64,000 bases of DNA from Roridomyces roridus (Eukaryota > Basidiomycota > Agaricomycetes > Agaricales > Mycenaceae): contig JARKIF010000005.1 of assembly GCA_029378245.1 (NCBI GenBank), positions 310,001 to 374,000 on the forward strand. The letters are read 5' to 3'. The notes under the pieces were generated by a model. The model did not search any database. It was not told where the DNA came from and saw nothing but the letters and a program-made list of their open reading frames with translations. The position numbers were made by a program, and so were the translations under genes. Positions 32,100 through 43,800 of this stretch are shown here, piece after piece. Positions within the stretch are counted from its first letter, which is position 1. The number at the start of each line of letters is the position of its first letter.

Positions 32100-32670
32100 A
32101 TGCTATGAAACAGATGCAAGGGTACTTAGATCTTGCTTAGATCACGTCCAGAAGCCGGTCGTGGAATTTTTCAGCGAGATCGATCAGGCGAGCACCGAGT
32201 TCCAGCTAAATGCAAAATCCTAGGCGACATGAGACCCATAAGTTTGAGGGTTTTCGATTGCAGTTACCTCCTTTGGCCTGTGGGGCAAAAGGTCCAGAGC
32301 AGTGTACGTCGGCTGCGAGCTAGTTCATACCCGAAATACATGTCCATAAGTTCAGGTACCGGTGTTGCTAAAGGTTCGTCGCCGGCCGCACGGCGCAAAC
32401 GCCAAGACCAATGGGTCTTCCTTGACTTATTGGGCCGCATAGCTTGCTGCATCTACTCTGTTTCGACGCAACGAAGACTGGATATCAGATGCGGCGGCCG
32501 ATGCCCAATCGCGATGAGCGCTGCCAAAGACGGAAGATTTCACTGGTCACTTCCAAAATAGGATGTTGATTGTCACTTGCAATCGCCAGTGAAAGTTCCC
32601 CGTTTGGGCAGTGATGAGTGAAAGCTTTACATTTCGGGGAATGATGAGTGAGCCATCAACAATAATTTCG
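32100..32670. other. Intergenic with motif site 3
   Basis: A coding-like VVEFFSEIDQASTEFQLNAK stretch occurs near 32160-32220 without a gene model. The 30-bp motif array lies at 32571-32656 in reverse orientation. Confidence 0.45.
32571..32656 (-). promoter_or_regulatory. 30-bp motif array, site 3 (3 units, reversed)
   Basis: The reverse complement closely matches site 1, including the flanking TTGTTGATGG. It lies about 150 bp 5' of the GLFRW copy B start at 32808. On the gene's sense strand it reads as GGGAATGATGAGTGA-type units. Confidence 0.55.
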
Positions 32671-32807
32671 CAATGTGCCACCGCCTCGGGCTACCTGTCG
32701 ATGGGGAGGACGTCCAGCTTGACCCTCTGACCTTCTCGTCGTCTCCACTCCCTGTCCCTGTCCGCGTCACACCAGTCGTTCTCTCGGCTTCGACTCGAAA
32801 AGAGAAA

Positions 32808-33720
32808 ATGAAAGGCAAGAATTCGAAGCGTGTTCATGACCGCAAAAAACGTCAGGCTGCCGCGCGTAAGGCTGAAGACGGACCCACAATACCGACACCC
32901 TCCCCTCGTATCCTCAAGAAAGCCACTGCATCCTCCGCTGTCAACGTCGACTTCTCTGCCACCGAATTCCGTGCCTCCAAACCGCGTTGCACGGGCGCGC
33001 ATCGACTCCTTCAGCATCCTCTACTCGAGCATGCACGCGACACCGAGTTCTTGAAGGTGCACATGCGCTTTGTCGATTGGCAGGGAGAGTGCGTGCTGCG
33101 CGATACCGTTCGCTGGGAACTGGAGGATGCCTCTCCCTGCATTTTGCTAACTTTTGGTACAGAAAAACTCATGTACTCGTTGATCGAATGGGTTACATCA
33201 TTGGAGTGCTCGTTGTGCCTCCTCTTACTGGCGAAAAGTGGAAGACCGTGCACGAGAAGGCGGCGGCCAAATTGCGGGAGGCTCGGGAGAGGATGACATT
33301 CCCCACGGGTGCCTACGAGCATTGTCGTTCGTTCGAGGATGACGAGGGCTTCCCCACGCACACTACTGGCTACGCGTTTGGCGGCGGCATGGGCAGCGTC
33401 GGTAACGCCAAGTCCTCGTCCGCGCGCAACGCTAAGGTCATGGAGGAGGTTCGTCCAGATCCGAGCGTGCATGTGAGCTTATCCCATTCGTGCGTCTCTC
33501 GATCTCCTCATCTCTTCTATGCTAACTCTTTCCCTGGCTCCGTTTCAAGCGCTCTGCTATCCGATCTACTCTGCCTACCGCCAAAACAAGCACGAGCTCC
33601 TCCGCCAGCACCCCAGCCTCCACCGTCTCTTCCCCGCAGCCCTTTTGCCGCCCTCACCTTCAACCTCGGTCCCTTTTCCGTCTCACCCCCGCACGTAGTG
33701 CCGGATTCTGGGGCCTTGTA
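32808..33720 (+). pseudogene. GLFRW-motif family, copy B, truncated at 3' end
   Basis: An ATG at 32808 opens a Lys/Arg-rich N-terminus (MKGKNSKRVHDRKKRQAAAR) typical of this Agaricomycete family. Then VDFSATEFRASKPRCTGAHR, LLQHPLLEHARDTEFLKVHM and, after a frame change near 33165 (intron or lesion), VDRMGYIIGVLVVPPLTGEK and TTGYAFGGGMGSVGNAKSS. The 3' part (about 33545-33720) matches ALxxxIYSxYRxNKHELLRxHP and FNLGPxSVxPPH. The diagnostic end of the family (ILIPSAVVxHSN, QYTAGGLFRW) is absent, so the gene is truncated. Function of the family is unknown. Confidence 0.55.
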
Positions 33721-34490
33721 AGTACATCCGCGCTCTCCCGACACTCTTGACGATTCCATCCGCAGCTTGAGTCCCTCCTTCGCCGTGTCGGATGGTGGCA
33801 AGCCCAGCCTGACGAGGAAGAGCACGACCTTGCCCATTTTGAGGAGGGAAGGGAGATGCCACCCTAAGCTACGAAATCTCGGAGGTGACGGACGGTGCGC
33901 AGCCTGCGTATAGGAAGGTACGCTGGTTCCTCCGCCCGTGCTTGAATTGACACACAAAGTCCCTCCAGTGAAGCACTGATCTATTGCTACATTCATATCC
34001 GCTACACTTACTATCTATGTCGCTGCTGGTCTGGCGAGGGGAGGGTAGTCGAGGCCCATCTCCTCGTCCTCGGGGACGACGTTGCCTGCTGCGCACTGGA
34101 TTCGCGCCTCGTTGTCGCGAAGACTTGCAGAGGATGGGTAGACCCAGGGAAGCTAGATGGGGTGTCAGCCAGGGACACCTCTTTGTGCACAGGAGAACGA
34201 GAGAAAGAGAGGGAAGAATGTAACTAAAAATGCCCTGCCGCCTGTGGTGGGAATCGGGCTGGGATAAGGGCAAAAAGGGGAGGAGTGAGCGAGGAACGCA
34301 CGCACTTCAGTCAACGTTCGGGGCCTTCATCCTGTCGTAAGGAAGAGACATTGCGTCCGTGAAGGGTGGGTGCTCGCCCTCGCCTTCGCGCTGGTCTTGA
34401 GAACGGAGCACAAGTGCCCCGATAGGATGCGAGGATGCGATCTTTGTACTTCTCGCGAAAATTTCGTTTACGATGGCCGCAAAATTGATC
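33721..34490. other. Intergenic
   Basis: Open frames on both strands lack recognisable domains. Confidence 0.4.
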
Positions 34491-34493
34491 GCA

Positions 34494-35677
34494 TTATGTC
34501 TGCTCCGAAGCTATATCGTACAGGGAGGGCTCTTTGACTTTTCCAAAATAAAGGAACCCTGCCGCGCTGGACCAGGACACCTCCCCGGAATCATACGAGA
34601 CTATATCCCAGTCGCCTGACGATTTCGAGGCGCGCAAGGAATTGGGATCGCGGGGTATTTTAGGGTTCTTGCGATCTGTTTCGAAAACTGGGGCCAGGGT
34701 TGCGATAAAGGCGCCTTTCTTGATTTTGGGCATCAACTCGTTCATGAAATAGAGGTTCACTGCAAAAAAAAAAAAAAGCTTCATAAGCTGGGAGAATCCA
34801 AAGAGAAGTACGGGGACAAACATGAGGGAAGGAAGGAGCGGTTATTGAAGAGGATGAGATCAGCACGGGGCAGCATCTCATTGACCATCTGGCTTTTCTT
34901 CAAGTCCTCCTGTCTGACCTGCATATCTCCGCAAGGAACGTCGCCCAGCTTGCAGCGACTCTTCAACATTTTGATCATTTGCAGGGCCAGTGTGATGGGT
35001 GCGGCCTCAATGTCGACTCCGTAGCTCTTGCACGCACATTGTAGGCTGGCCTGAGCAACAACATTGCCAGCTCCACAGCCAAGGTCGAGAAAGATGCTGT
35101 CTGCTGTAAGTTTGGCCTTGACGAGGATCCGGTATACGAGGGAAGGCAGTAGCTCCCCAAACTCGGAGCCAGTGAACGGCTTGTATAGGTTGAGCTCTTT
35201 GAAGCATGGCTGGGGCGCCACCATGGTTGCTTGGACGAACTCTAAGAGGAGGACCATCCAGGCCTCCGAGTTGATGAGAGAGGCCTCCTCCCAGGCAGGC
35301 TCCAGCTCTTGTCTGATTTCTTGAGCACTGAGGTTCCGCGTATCGAGGCACACTACTCGGTACGGTTTGAACGTGGTGAACGTCCCGTCACGGCTACAAA
35401 TATGGTTGGCCCACGAAACCTTGAGAGTGATTCCATGCACTCACCGGATCCGGAGCATGAAATACAACTCCGACTTCTTTTCGTTGTGGATATAGCCCAC
35501 ATGCAGCCCAGGTACAAAGACGGCTGACCGATCGAGCTCCTGGATGGAATCTAGATCGGTTGCATACCTCTTAGCCCAAGGCCCCAATGGGTGGAGGAAG
35601 ATCTGCTCTCCCTGAAGCAGCGCGCAATTGTCAAACACAATCTGTTCCAAGTCGAGTGAGAGTCGGCCTGAAGCCAT
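34494..35677 (-). CDS. Compact DOT1-family histone-lysine (H3K79-type) methyltransferase
   Basis: DOT1 enzymes methylate a lysine in the histone H3 core using S-adenosylmethionine and have a seven-strand fold instead of a SET domain. The start is the ATG at 35677. The core is visible in exon 2 (about 35395-34838): LYKPFTGSEFGELLPSLVY (family YGE motif), then FLDLGCGAGNVVAQASL (family DLGSGVGN, SAM binding), YGVDIEA, and LILFNNRSF (family VNN.F). A 3' intron with a T14 tract before GCAG (34754-34767) leads to the last exon, which begins LNLYFMNELMPKIKKGAF, the family's LN...F..LK.G block. The protein is about 340 aa and lacks the long N-terminal region of yeast Dot1. Changes in the SAM motif (S to C, V to A) suggest a diverged paralogue. 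Confidence 0.8.
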
Positions 35678-37042
35678 GGAAGGTAATAAATTACGTGGAG
35701 AAACTTGATTTTGCCGTAGCCGCGGAGGGCTTGGTGGTTATACACTCTTCTCTGGCGCGATTTTTTGGTCGCTTGCGACATTGTCCAATATTTGGCAAAC
35801 ATAAACAAAAGCGCAGCCTTGACAAATCACCTCACATGCTTTGCCTGGAACGAGTAGATATGCCCGAGTCGCTGACCACGGACACGCTCGCTTCTTGTTC
35901 AGCATTGTGGGCTCGCCCATCAGTCGGGGGATTCTGCAAGCAATACCATCGATCTCTTCGGTGGCGCCGGTACGGTGGCGCATGGCGTGTACGTCCTCCT
36001 TTACCTATTCCCGTCTTTACTCACGGCTGCGCAGGCCTTTCACGTACTACCGCTACCTTATCGATTCCATCCGACGACGTCCCCAGATAGGTCCTGCGCG
36101 CTCGACCTCAGCATCTCTCTCTTTGCAAGTCTTCACTTGTCATTGCCTAAAATGGCAACCTTCACTCGCCATTGCCCTTGCCAATGTACTAGCGCAAGAC
36201 CCGGCGGAGTCTCCTACACGCCTCCCAACGGCCGTGGATGTCGAGCGCGCCGTCATCGTTGATGTCAACGCCGTCAAAGACGATCACTCACTCTTGGCTC
36301 TTTCGCCGCTCTCGAGATTTCTCGACTACAAACCCACGGCTCCACACCGAGACCATACCCACGCTGACTGACACGCTCCCGATAGCCGTGAGACTCGGCT
36401 GCGTCGTCTTAATCGTCTTTCTTGGTACACATAAGGTGCACAATCATGTCTTCGTCTTTGCTCTCAGTCGTTGACGGCGTCAAGCCTGTCTGTCCCATCT
36501 TGACGACTGACACCGGAGAGAGAGACTTTATCACGCATAGTATGTAGCGACGACATGACGGGGTAGCAACGGGGTAGCCTCACGCCAATCGAACGTGCGT
36601 CAATGAGCTTGCCCGGTCTGCGCGAGTGGGAGGGTCCAGAGAGCACCAAGAGTGGAAGTGGTCCTCTTTGACAGCGTCGGTGGTGACGATGTCGGCGCGG
36701 TAAGTAAGCGCTCACTGCTGCGCTCGGGAGACGTGTAGGACAGTTCGCCGGGGTGGTCGGGAAGGAGAATTGGCGTTGCAGCGAGGAAAGTGGTGTACTG
36801 AATTCAGAGAGCTACCTAGCCACAACCACTAATACGAGGCCCAAAGTTTTTTTTTGTTTGAAAATTCCGGATCTGACATCAAATTGGAAAACAGCAATGA
36901 AATGTCCGTTTGTGAAAGCCCGGAACCTGGCCCTTCCTCCCTGCCACCTCAACTTACAAAAAGCTCAGCAGATCTATCCCAAGATAGTCAGCACATGAGC
37001 GCGGGTGTGCTGTCAGCCTCACCTTCATTTGTAGGGGCGTCA
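35678..37042. other. Intergenic with motif site 4
   Basis: Several open frames exist (for example a plus frame at 35841-36371), but no domain is recognised. A plus frame at 36854-37090 (Ser/Pro-rich) overlaps the 3' end of the RAD5-like gene on the other strand. Motif site 4 lies at 36128-36176. Confidence 0.4.
36128..36176 (+). promoter_or_regulatory. 30-bp motif array, site 4 (2 units)
   Basis: CTTCACTTGTCATTGCCTAAA... then CCTTCACTCGCCATTGCCC. It lies about 450 bp 5' of the DOT1-like start, on the strand opposite to that gene's sense. Confidence 0.4.
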
Positions 37043-40000
37043 TCAGCCTCCGGAATGACGGTCGGAATCAAATTCTCTGAGAGCGACTAGGTCGAAACTT
37101 AGCATGGGCCTGTATTTCTGCGTATATATGCTTGCCTCTCCAATTAACCTGGCTTTGTTTGCTTGTACAGCCAGCACTTTTTCTTCGATTGTGTCTGTGG
37201 CGACCAGACGAAGCACTTCGACGGGTCGGGTTTGCCCAATGCGATTAACTGGGTTAGACTTCAGCCAGGCGTCGGCAACAACGCAGAACGTACCCCGGTC
37301 GATTGCTTGGCGCTCTGTCGAAGGCTAGCGGAGTAAGACTAAGGAAGAGCACCAAATATGATCTGGCCGCACCTGCCACCACCTGTTTGCCCGTCAGTAA
37401 ACTCGAAGATCTAGAGGGGCCTGGGAGTTCGAGCTTACGGGTCTACAATAATAACATGGTTGGCCGCGGTGAGATTGAGGCCAGTTCCGCCCTATAGACG
37501 GCACACTCAGCCGGATTCAGCTATACGAAACAAGGCTCACCGCCTGTATTGACACAAGCATGACCCGAGGAGCCTTGGGGTCTGAAGACGGATCGCCGTC
37601 ACAAAACTAAACGACAGTCAGAGAGGCTGACGTGTCGAGACGCAGCTGTACCCTTTTCACATTGGCGCTCCTTTCCTGTTCTTTCAGGTCGCCGGTGAAT
37701 ATTTCGGAAGGAATACCCTCGGCTGTGAGACGGCTCTTGGCAATTTCTAAGAATCTTTATCCGAGAAGTCAGAGAATCCGTTTCCGATTGACAAGTCTAC
37801 TCACTGGACGAAATTGGAGAAGATCAAAGTCTTCTCGCCGTCCGGGACCGCATGAAGAAAAGAAACGATGACATCGAGTTTGGCTGATCGTTTCGCAGAT
37901 ATGTTTTTCGACGAGCTGGCTGCTGGCTGCTCCCCCGGCAGGTCCATAAGCAGCTCGTCACCCTGTAGAACAATCAACAGAATGCCGCGCATGTCAATGA
38001 AAGAGAGAGCCATACACAAACGTTGCAACCATGGCCCCTGCTCGCGCTAAACACGGTAAGCTTAGCTTGGGACCAGCTGGTATGGAAGCAGCGGCACCAT
38101 TTTTCACACCTATCCTGAAACCGCCCAGGGCAGTTCTGGCGCATACAGCGATATCGCCAATCAACGCGAGTCATAGTTGCAGGGCAGCCGGAGCACTTTC
38201 TGCGGCTTATGTGAGTGACCATGATGGAAGTCGCCGAGTACAAGCCGTACGACGTGATGTCCTCGTCTTCCAAAATTACCGGGGCGCGCGCACCTTCAAC
38301 CTCACCGGCCAGATCCGCATGTATGGCAATTTGCCGAAGCTGCGAGATAAGCGCAAACACCTGAAACCGCGCCTGGCCAAGCTTGAGTTGAATTCACTTC
38401 GGCGGTCATGAACGAGGGAGAGCACCTTGTTCCCTACGGTTTGGCTGGTGCCGAATTGTTGTTTCGCCGAGGACACCGTGCGGTTATATATCGTCTGCAC
38501 AGGTTGAATTTCAGTGGCAGCCACAAACCTTACAGCACATACGCGTTGGAGAGGGTAAATCGGAACTCGAACCGTAGCATAGGAGACCTAGAAGGAAGGA
38601 TGTCGGCAGCTTCCGGGCGGCCTCATGAAAGCCATACCGGGGGGAGATCCACAAGCTTGCGGTTACGCGGGCCGATCATCTGGAGTGGCTTGAGCGCCTC
38701 TGCAACTGTGAAGGATCGCTAGCTCACGTCTTTGGTCCGGTATAGACAGATATTTTCAAGGAGCTCCTTTGCAGAGAGCTTGAGTGCTTATTGGCCATGA
38801 ATACGCGTCGGTTACCTTGACGTTCTGCTTCCGAAGTTTGGCGGTAGGGAGTAGCCCAGACCCACTTCCAATGCACTGGGCCCAAAACCGATCTTCCTAC
38901 AAAAATACTGACCGTGAGCCAAATAACCACCCAGAGGAGGGGCGACGGACATAGATGGGTGGGCAGAGTCGCAGAAAAGCAACCAGAGAGCGCAGGTCCT
39001 GCGAGAGCGCCCAGGTAGATGGTTGGCTCCGGAAAGGAACAATACGACGAGGGGACCTACGTGAAGGTCGTTTACCTGCCTCTCCGTTAAACCAGCAGGC
39101 CACGGTCGACAAGAATCAATGTACGATAGGAGTCCCCGTTAAGACCCAGCGTGCATGGGCATTTAGCTCAGTAGCAGCTTCCTGCCAAGTGGGCGCTGTT
39201 CTGATATTATGGCCTTCATCCAGAATAACACGCTGTGGTGCCAAATCAGTCGAAATACCATTGAAGAGGGTAGAGCACACGCACGCGCCAGGGTGTCTTG
39301 AGGAAAGGACGGTCGTCCCGAGCCAGCGTGTGGTAGTTTGAAATGACGACATCGTACTGGCTGAAATCCGGTATAACTCGCTGCTTTCGGTTGCCCGGGG
39401 AATAGTAAACCATAAATTCCAGGCCTGTACAGTGGTCTTGGATCTCCTGTTGCCACACGGAAAGGACGCTGACAGGAGCGACTGAGATATGTGACTAACA
39501 GTGCGCTTGGGAGCTGAACGGGACGGACTTATAAGTGTTGTCTTTATAAAACCGGGCGGGAGAGCGGCGTTCTTGAGCACTTGTATCAGCGCAAGCATCA
39601 TCAGCGTCTTGCCCTGGTTCCCATGAATCAGAGAATGACGAGGATAGAAGGCGCCAGGACGAACCAACCCCTGCGGGAAGATCAGGACATACTCAGGGTC
39701 ATGTAAAGAGACGCACCATCTCATCTGCGACCAAACCTCCGCGCCCCAAGGTTACTGGCTGCCGAAGAAAGCTCCCCAACATGGAGTGATAAATGTGGCC
39801 ACCTTGTCCGGTCGTCAACATCTGGACACAAGAGGTGAGATCGCTGGTAGGAATGGGGGGAGGGTTCTCTTGGTTGATACACCATTGTACTCCTTGTAGC
39901 TGATAGAGTGTCAGCTTATTGCTGGTTCATCCAGGACCAACTGACCTGATGGTCAAATAACTTGACATTGATGCCGCGAATCGTGCTGGGATACATCGAA

Positions 40001-40721
40001 AGAGATGGTGCATATTTGTCCAAGAGGCCATGCAGGGGCCTGACCTGGGCAGCGTCGGCGGTGGTTGTGGTATTCAGGCGAAAGTCACGGAGACAGGTAA
40101 ACTGCCAACTCGGCGGAGGCTCCTGGGGAGAGTTTCGTGCCTCAAGGGGACGGCGATCCGTAGGAGACAGCGCCCAGAGCATTCTGCTTTTGTAGTCGTC
40201 CAGCTTTTCAGATGGGCCCGATATGCGAATGCGTAAGAGTCTAAAGTCATCAACTACGATCCCATTCAGCGAAAATTGGGGCGCACAGCTGGGGCACTTC
40301 ATCTGGAAGTTTCACCACGGTGACGGCCTTGACCCACGCTTGGATACGGACGTCTTCAGTTGAGAACCAGGCATACAAGCTCGGGGAGTTGACATAGGTG
40401 TTTAAAACACCGAGTTCTTTGGCCTTTACTCCACAGGAGTATACGATGATTGCGGGCGTCGGATGAAACCTGGCCAAAACAGAGGTCAGACGTTGTGGTT
40501 TCGAACATGAGAGGAACATCAGTAACTGGCTCAGGAAGTGGGGCTGCGCATACGATGGTCAGAGTGAGCTCTTCGTGGTCACGGTCCCGATGTTTTCTTA
40601 CACTATTACGGTCCCGATCGGGTGAGAGAGTCACAGGAACCGACGGGGTGAGGTTGTTAACAGATTCAGAGTCAAGCACAAAGACGGGTGCTTCAACTTC
40701 GGCCAAAATGCTGTAGGGCAT
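37043..40721 (-). CDS. RAD5/HLTF-like SNF2-family ATPase
   Basis: RAD5/HLTF proteins are SNF2 DNA translocases acting in replication-stress repair. The ATG at 40721 precedes an N-terminal region unique to this pair of loci. The ATPase begins near 39900. Motif I is assembled as ADEM-GLGKT only if introns at about 39738-39689 and 39669-39619 (51 nt, in frame) are removed. Then SVWQQEI/YDVVISNYHTLARD near 39460-39320, DEGH (motif II) near 39215, and LTGTPI near 39130. A CX2C...CX4C zinc ribbon-like piece (KCSGC, CMRQNC) lies near 38185-38125, where these proteins usually have a RING. The helicase C part follows: EKTLIFSNF near 37830-37805, then after several introns QAIDRVNRIGQTRPVEVLRL and IEEKVLAVQ (37310-37130). 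Exon joins in 38.7-37.4 kb are not fully resolved, so lesions cannot be excluded. Confidence 0.75.
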
Positions 40722-40886
40722 TGAGGTAGAATTCAGAAGAGCTCTCGCGATCGGAGATTCAGATTAAAGTAATTGTGGGCGCGTGCGCGTGACTCTTACA
40801 TAACCGGCCCGGTATTCACTGACTCATCATCAGGCATTTCCACCTCTTGTTGCCATTTCGAGCTCTCGCCACCAACTCTTGCCCAA
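40722..40886. promoter_or_regulatory. Divergent promoter between RAD5-like and coiled-coil genes, copy 2
   Basis: 165 bp between start codons. A weak relic of the 30-bp motif (ATTCACTGACTCATCATCAG) lies at about 40814-40833, in the same orientation as site 2 of the other copy. Confidence 0.45.
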
Positions 40887-43800
40887 ATGACCGATGTATC
40901 AGCCCAATGGCTGCTTTCCTCTCTCGCGTCGCACGAACGCCTTGCCCTCGTGTCTACTGGCCTCCACCTGAATACGGAGAGCTCTTTCCGAGCCAGCGAC
41001 CCTATCCAATTCCCCCAGTTACTGGCCCTTGACAGGCGCACAAAGGAGCAAAACGACACGTTTGAAGCCGTCAAACAGCGACTACAGGTAGTGGAACAAT
41101 CTCGCCGCACTGCCAGACATATGGAGTGCAAAATCGTTCCTCAGTTGCTTGAGGCCACTCGCACATTGCTGCGGTGCAGCGTACCGATCGAAATCACAGA
41201 CACCCACTCCCAGCTGGTTTTTCAAGTCCTCGCCAGCTATGAATTATCGCATGCTTCTTCCGCTTCTTGCTTTGTCCACGATCGTATCTTCGTGGAGCCA
41301 CTAGAAGATGGTTGGAGCGAATTGACTGGGCAGAAGCAGTTTTTAGCATACCTGTCGGCTGCCTCCCATGGCCAGCACGATGCTGATGAAAGCGAAATCG
41401 AGGCGCTGCAGGAAGAGGTCACTCTCTGTTATCTTACCCCAAAACCCAAGCTCATGCACATGGAACAGCTCAAGAGTTGTCAGACACGTGAAAGCAAGGC
41501 GAATAACAAGCTTATCCAGATCCGGAAGCGCGAAGATGCGGCAAAGAGCGAGCTTGCGGTGACCAAGCAGACGCTCGAGACCAAGCAGAAAGAGCTCGAT
41601 ACCTACAAGGGTCAGCTCGAAGAACAGGAGGAAGAGCTCAAGAGCGTGAAGACCGACTTCAGACGCGCGGAGGAGAAACTTGCGGTGCGTGTCCAGCTCT
41701 ACCGCTGCCAACATATTTCCTGAGGCTCGAAAATGCTCTGAAGTGTCAAGATGAATCGCAGAGGGCGCTTGCCCAGACGAAGCGGATGCTCGAAAATGCC
41801 CTGAAGTGTCAGGATGCGGCAGAGCGCCAGCTTACCGGGACCGAGATGACGCTCGAGGCCAACAGATAGAGCTCGATACCGTCAAGGGCCAGCTCGAAGA
41901 ACAGGAGGAAGAGCTCAAGAGCATGAAGACCGACCTCAGACGCACGGAGGAGAAACTTGCGGTGCGTGTCTGGTTTTACCGCTGCTAACATATTCACTGA
42001 GGCTTGAAAATGACCTCTGTCACAGGTCGCGGCAGGAGAGGCGGAAAAAAAGCTTGCCGATGTAGCTGCCGCCAACGAACAGTTGACCAGAGACGCGGCG
42101 TGTAACGATATGGTATTGACAGTCTACAGAGCCTTTGTGCAGACCACGGGTGTAACTCAGACCCAATTTAGGTCAAGCAGGAGCTGCAAGCATGCCAAGA
42201 ACGCCTCGTTACGGCCGATGCAAGTTTCAAGGATCATTTTCATGTCTTTGAGCTAACACCCCACGATGCAGGAAGCCATCAGGGTTCACCAAAACAGGGC
42301 CGAAGACGCTGAGACCCGTCTGTCCGAGACGCTGCTAGCGGTGAGCTCGCTGTTGATTGTCGTAGCCTCCGATGACAACTGCACTGGGGTAGGCTCAAGC
42401 GGCTGCAGAGACGGAAAAGGTACGTATCCTCAAGTGAGACTCCGGCGCTGAATAACCCATAGGCCGCTCTTCGCGCTCAGCTCGCGAACACGCATGCAAG
42501 GGAAACGCAGGAGGTAGCAGCCCAAACCGAGGCGAGTCTACAAACCAGCGAATCGAACTGCCAACCTGACGTGGGGCGCGATCTCTCGAAGAGCGTCGAC
42601 CAGGAGCGTGAAGATGCCGTGACGCGCGAGCTTGCGGAGACCAAGGAGAGCCTAAAGATTGCGCACGAGGAAATCGACCGCGTTCGCGCTGAGCTCGAGG
42701 TCGCGAGGGCCCTCAATATACAGGCGGAGGATCTCGAGGAGTCCAGCGATGAGCTGAAGTACAAGCAGAAGGAACTGGCGCGGGCTCATGCTGTTTTCAC
42801 CGAGCGGACGAAGAAGATCGAGAGCGACACGAGTGAACTCTGGGGCCACGTCAACAGGTTGCAGGCAGACCTCCGACGCACGGAGGCAGAACTTTTCAAT
42901 GTTTGCTCGGCTGCGGTACGCGTCCGCTTCTACTGCTCCTACCAAGCATTCAAGACCATCCCACAGGAAGTTGCGGAAGAGGCGCGCAAAATCCTTGCGC
43001 ACGAGCTTGCCGAGACTAAGGAGAGCCTCAAGATTGCGCAGGGGGTACACGGACGCAGTCGTGCTGAGCGCGAGGTTGCGAAGGGGCTCGATATACAGGC
43101 GAGGGGTCTTGATGATACCACAAACGTCGAGGAGGTATGCGCTCACATGCCATACCCAGCCCGCCTGCCTTTTCACTTATGCGTGCATAGATTTTCGGTG
43201 ACCCAGGTCTCTATGCGATGCCTCCGAACACATGGGACGATACCGTCCAAATGGAAACAGCAGCTTCGACGCTTGCGGGACCATCATCGGCTCCATGGCC
43301 CGCTTCTTTTGAGCCACCAAGCTTTGGTGCGGCTGCTGGGCCCGCTTCCACTTCCTCCCTCAAAAATGCACGTACTTGGGAAACAGATGGTCCGCCGCCG
43401 TCAGATCCTAACACGGCCCAGTCGCCGTTCATAATGGTGACGGATCCCTATCGGCCAATCAAACGTCCGAGGCTTAGTGGCCAAGACGATCCGGCAAAGT
43501 CTGTATTCAGATTCGTGGATCCCATACCAAAGAATCAACCTGTGCAAACGTCTCTCGCGCAGCCATTTCCTTCTGCCCCAGCGGGTTCTCTCTCTCAGCC
43601 GTCGCCTGCGGTTCTTCCCCAGCCACCGGCCGGTTTCAGTTCCTGGCGGAACTACTACATCCATCATGGTCTCTCTGAATTCGCCCAATGGCAATACCAC
43701 AAAGGGGTGAGGCTGCTGCTCATGTTGTTTACACGGACCTGCCGCTCACAAGTCTCGCAGAGGGGGAAAAGTATCGAACCTCGGGTCTGTCTACATGGTG

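Noticed and set aside
35841..36371. 176-codon plus-strand frame
   Set aside because: No recognisable domain, biased composition, and it runs through motif site 4 and the DOT1 upstream region.
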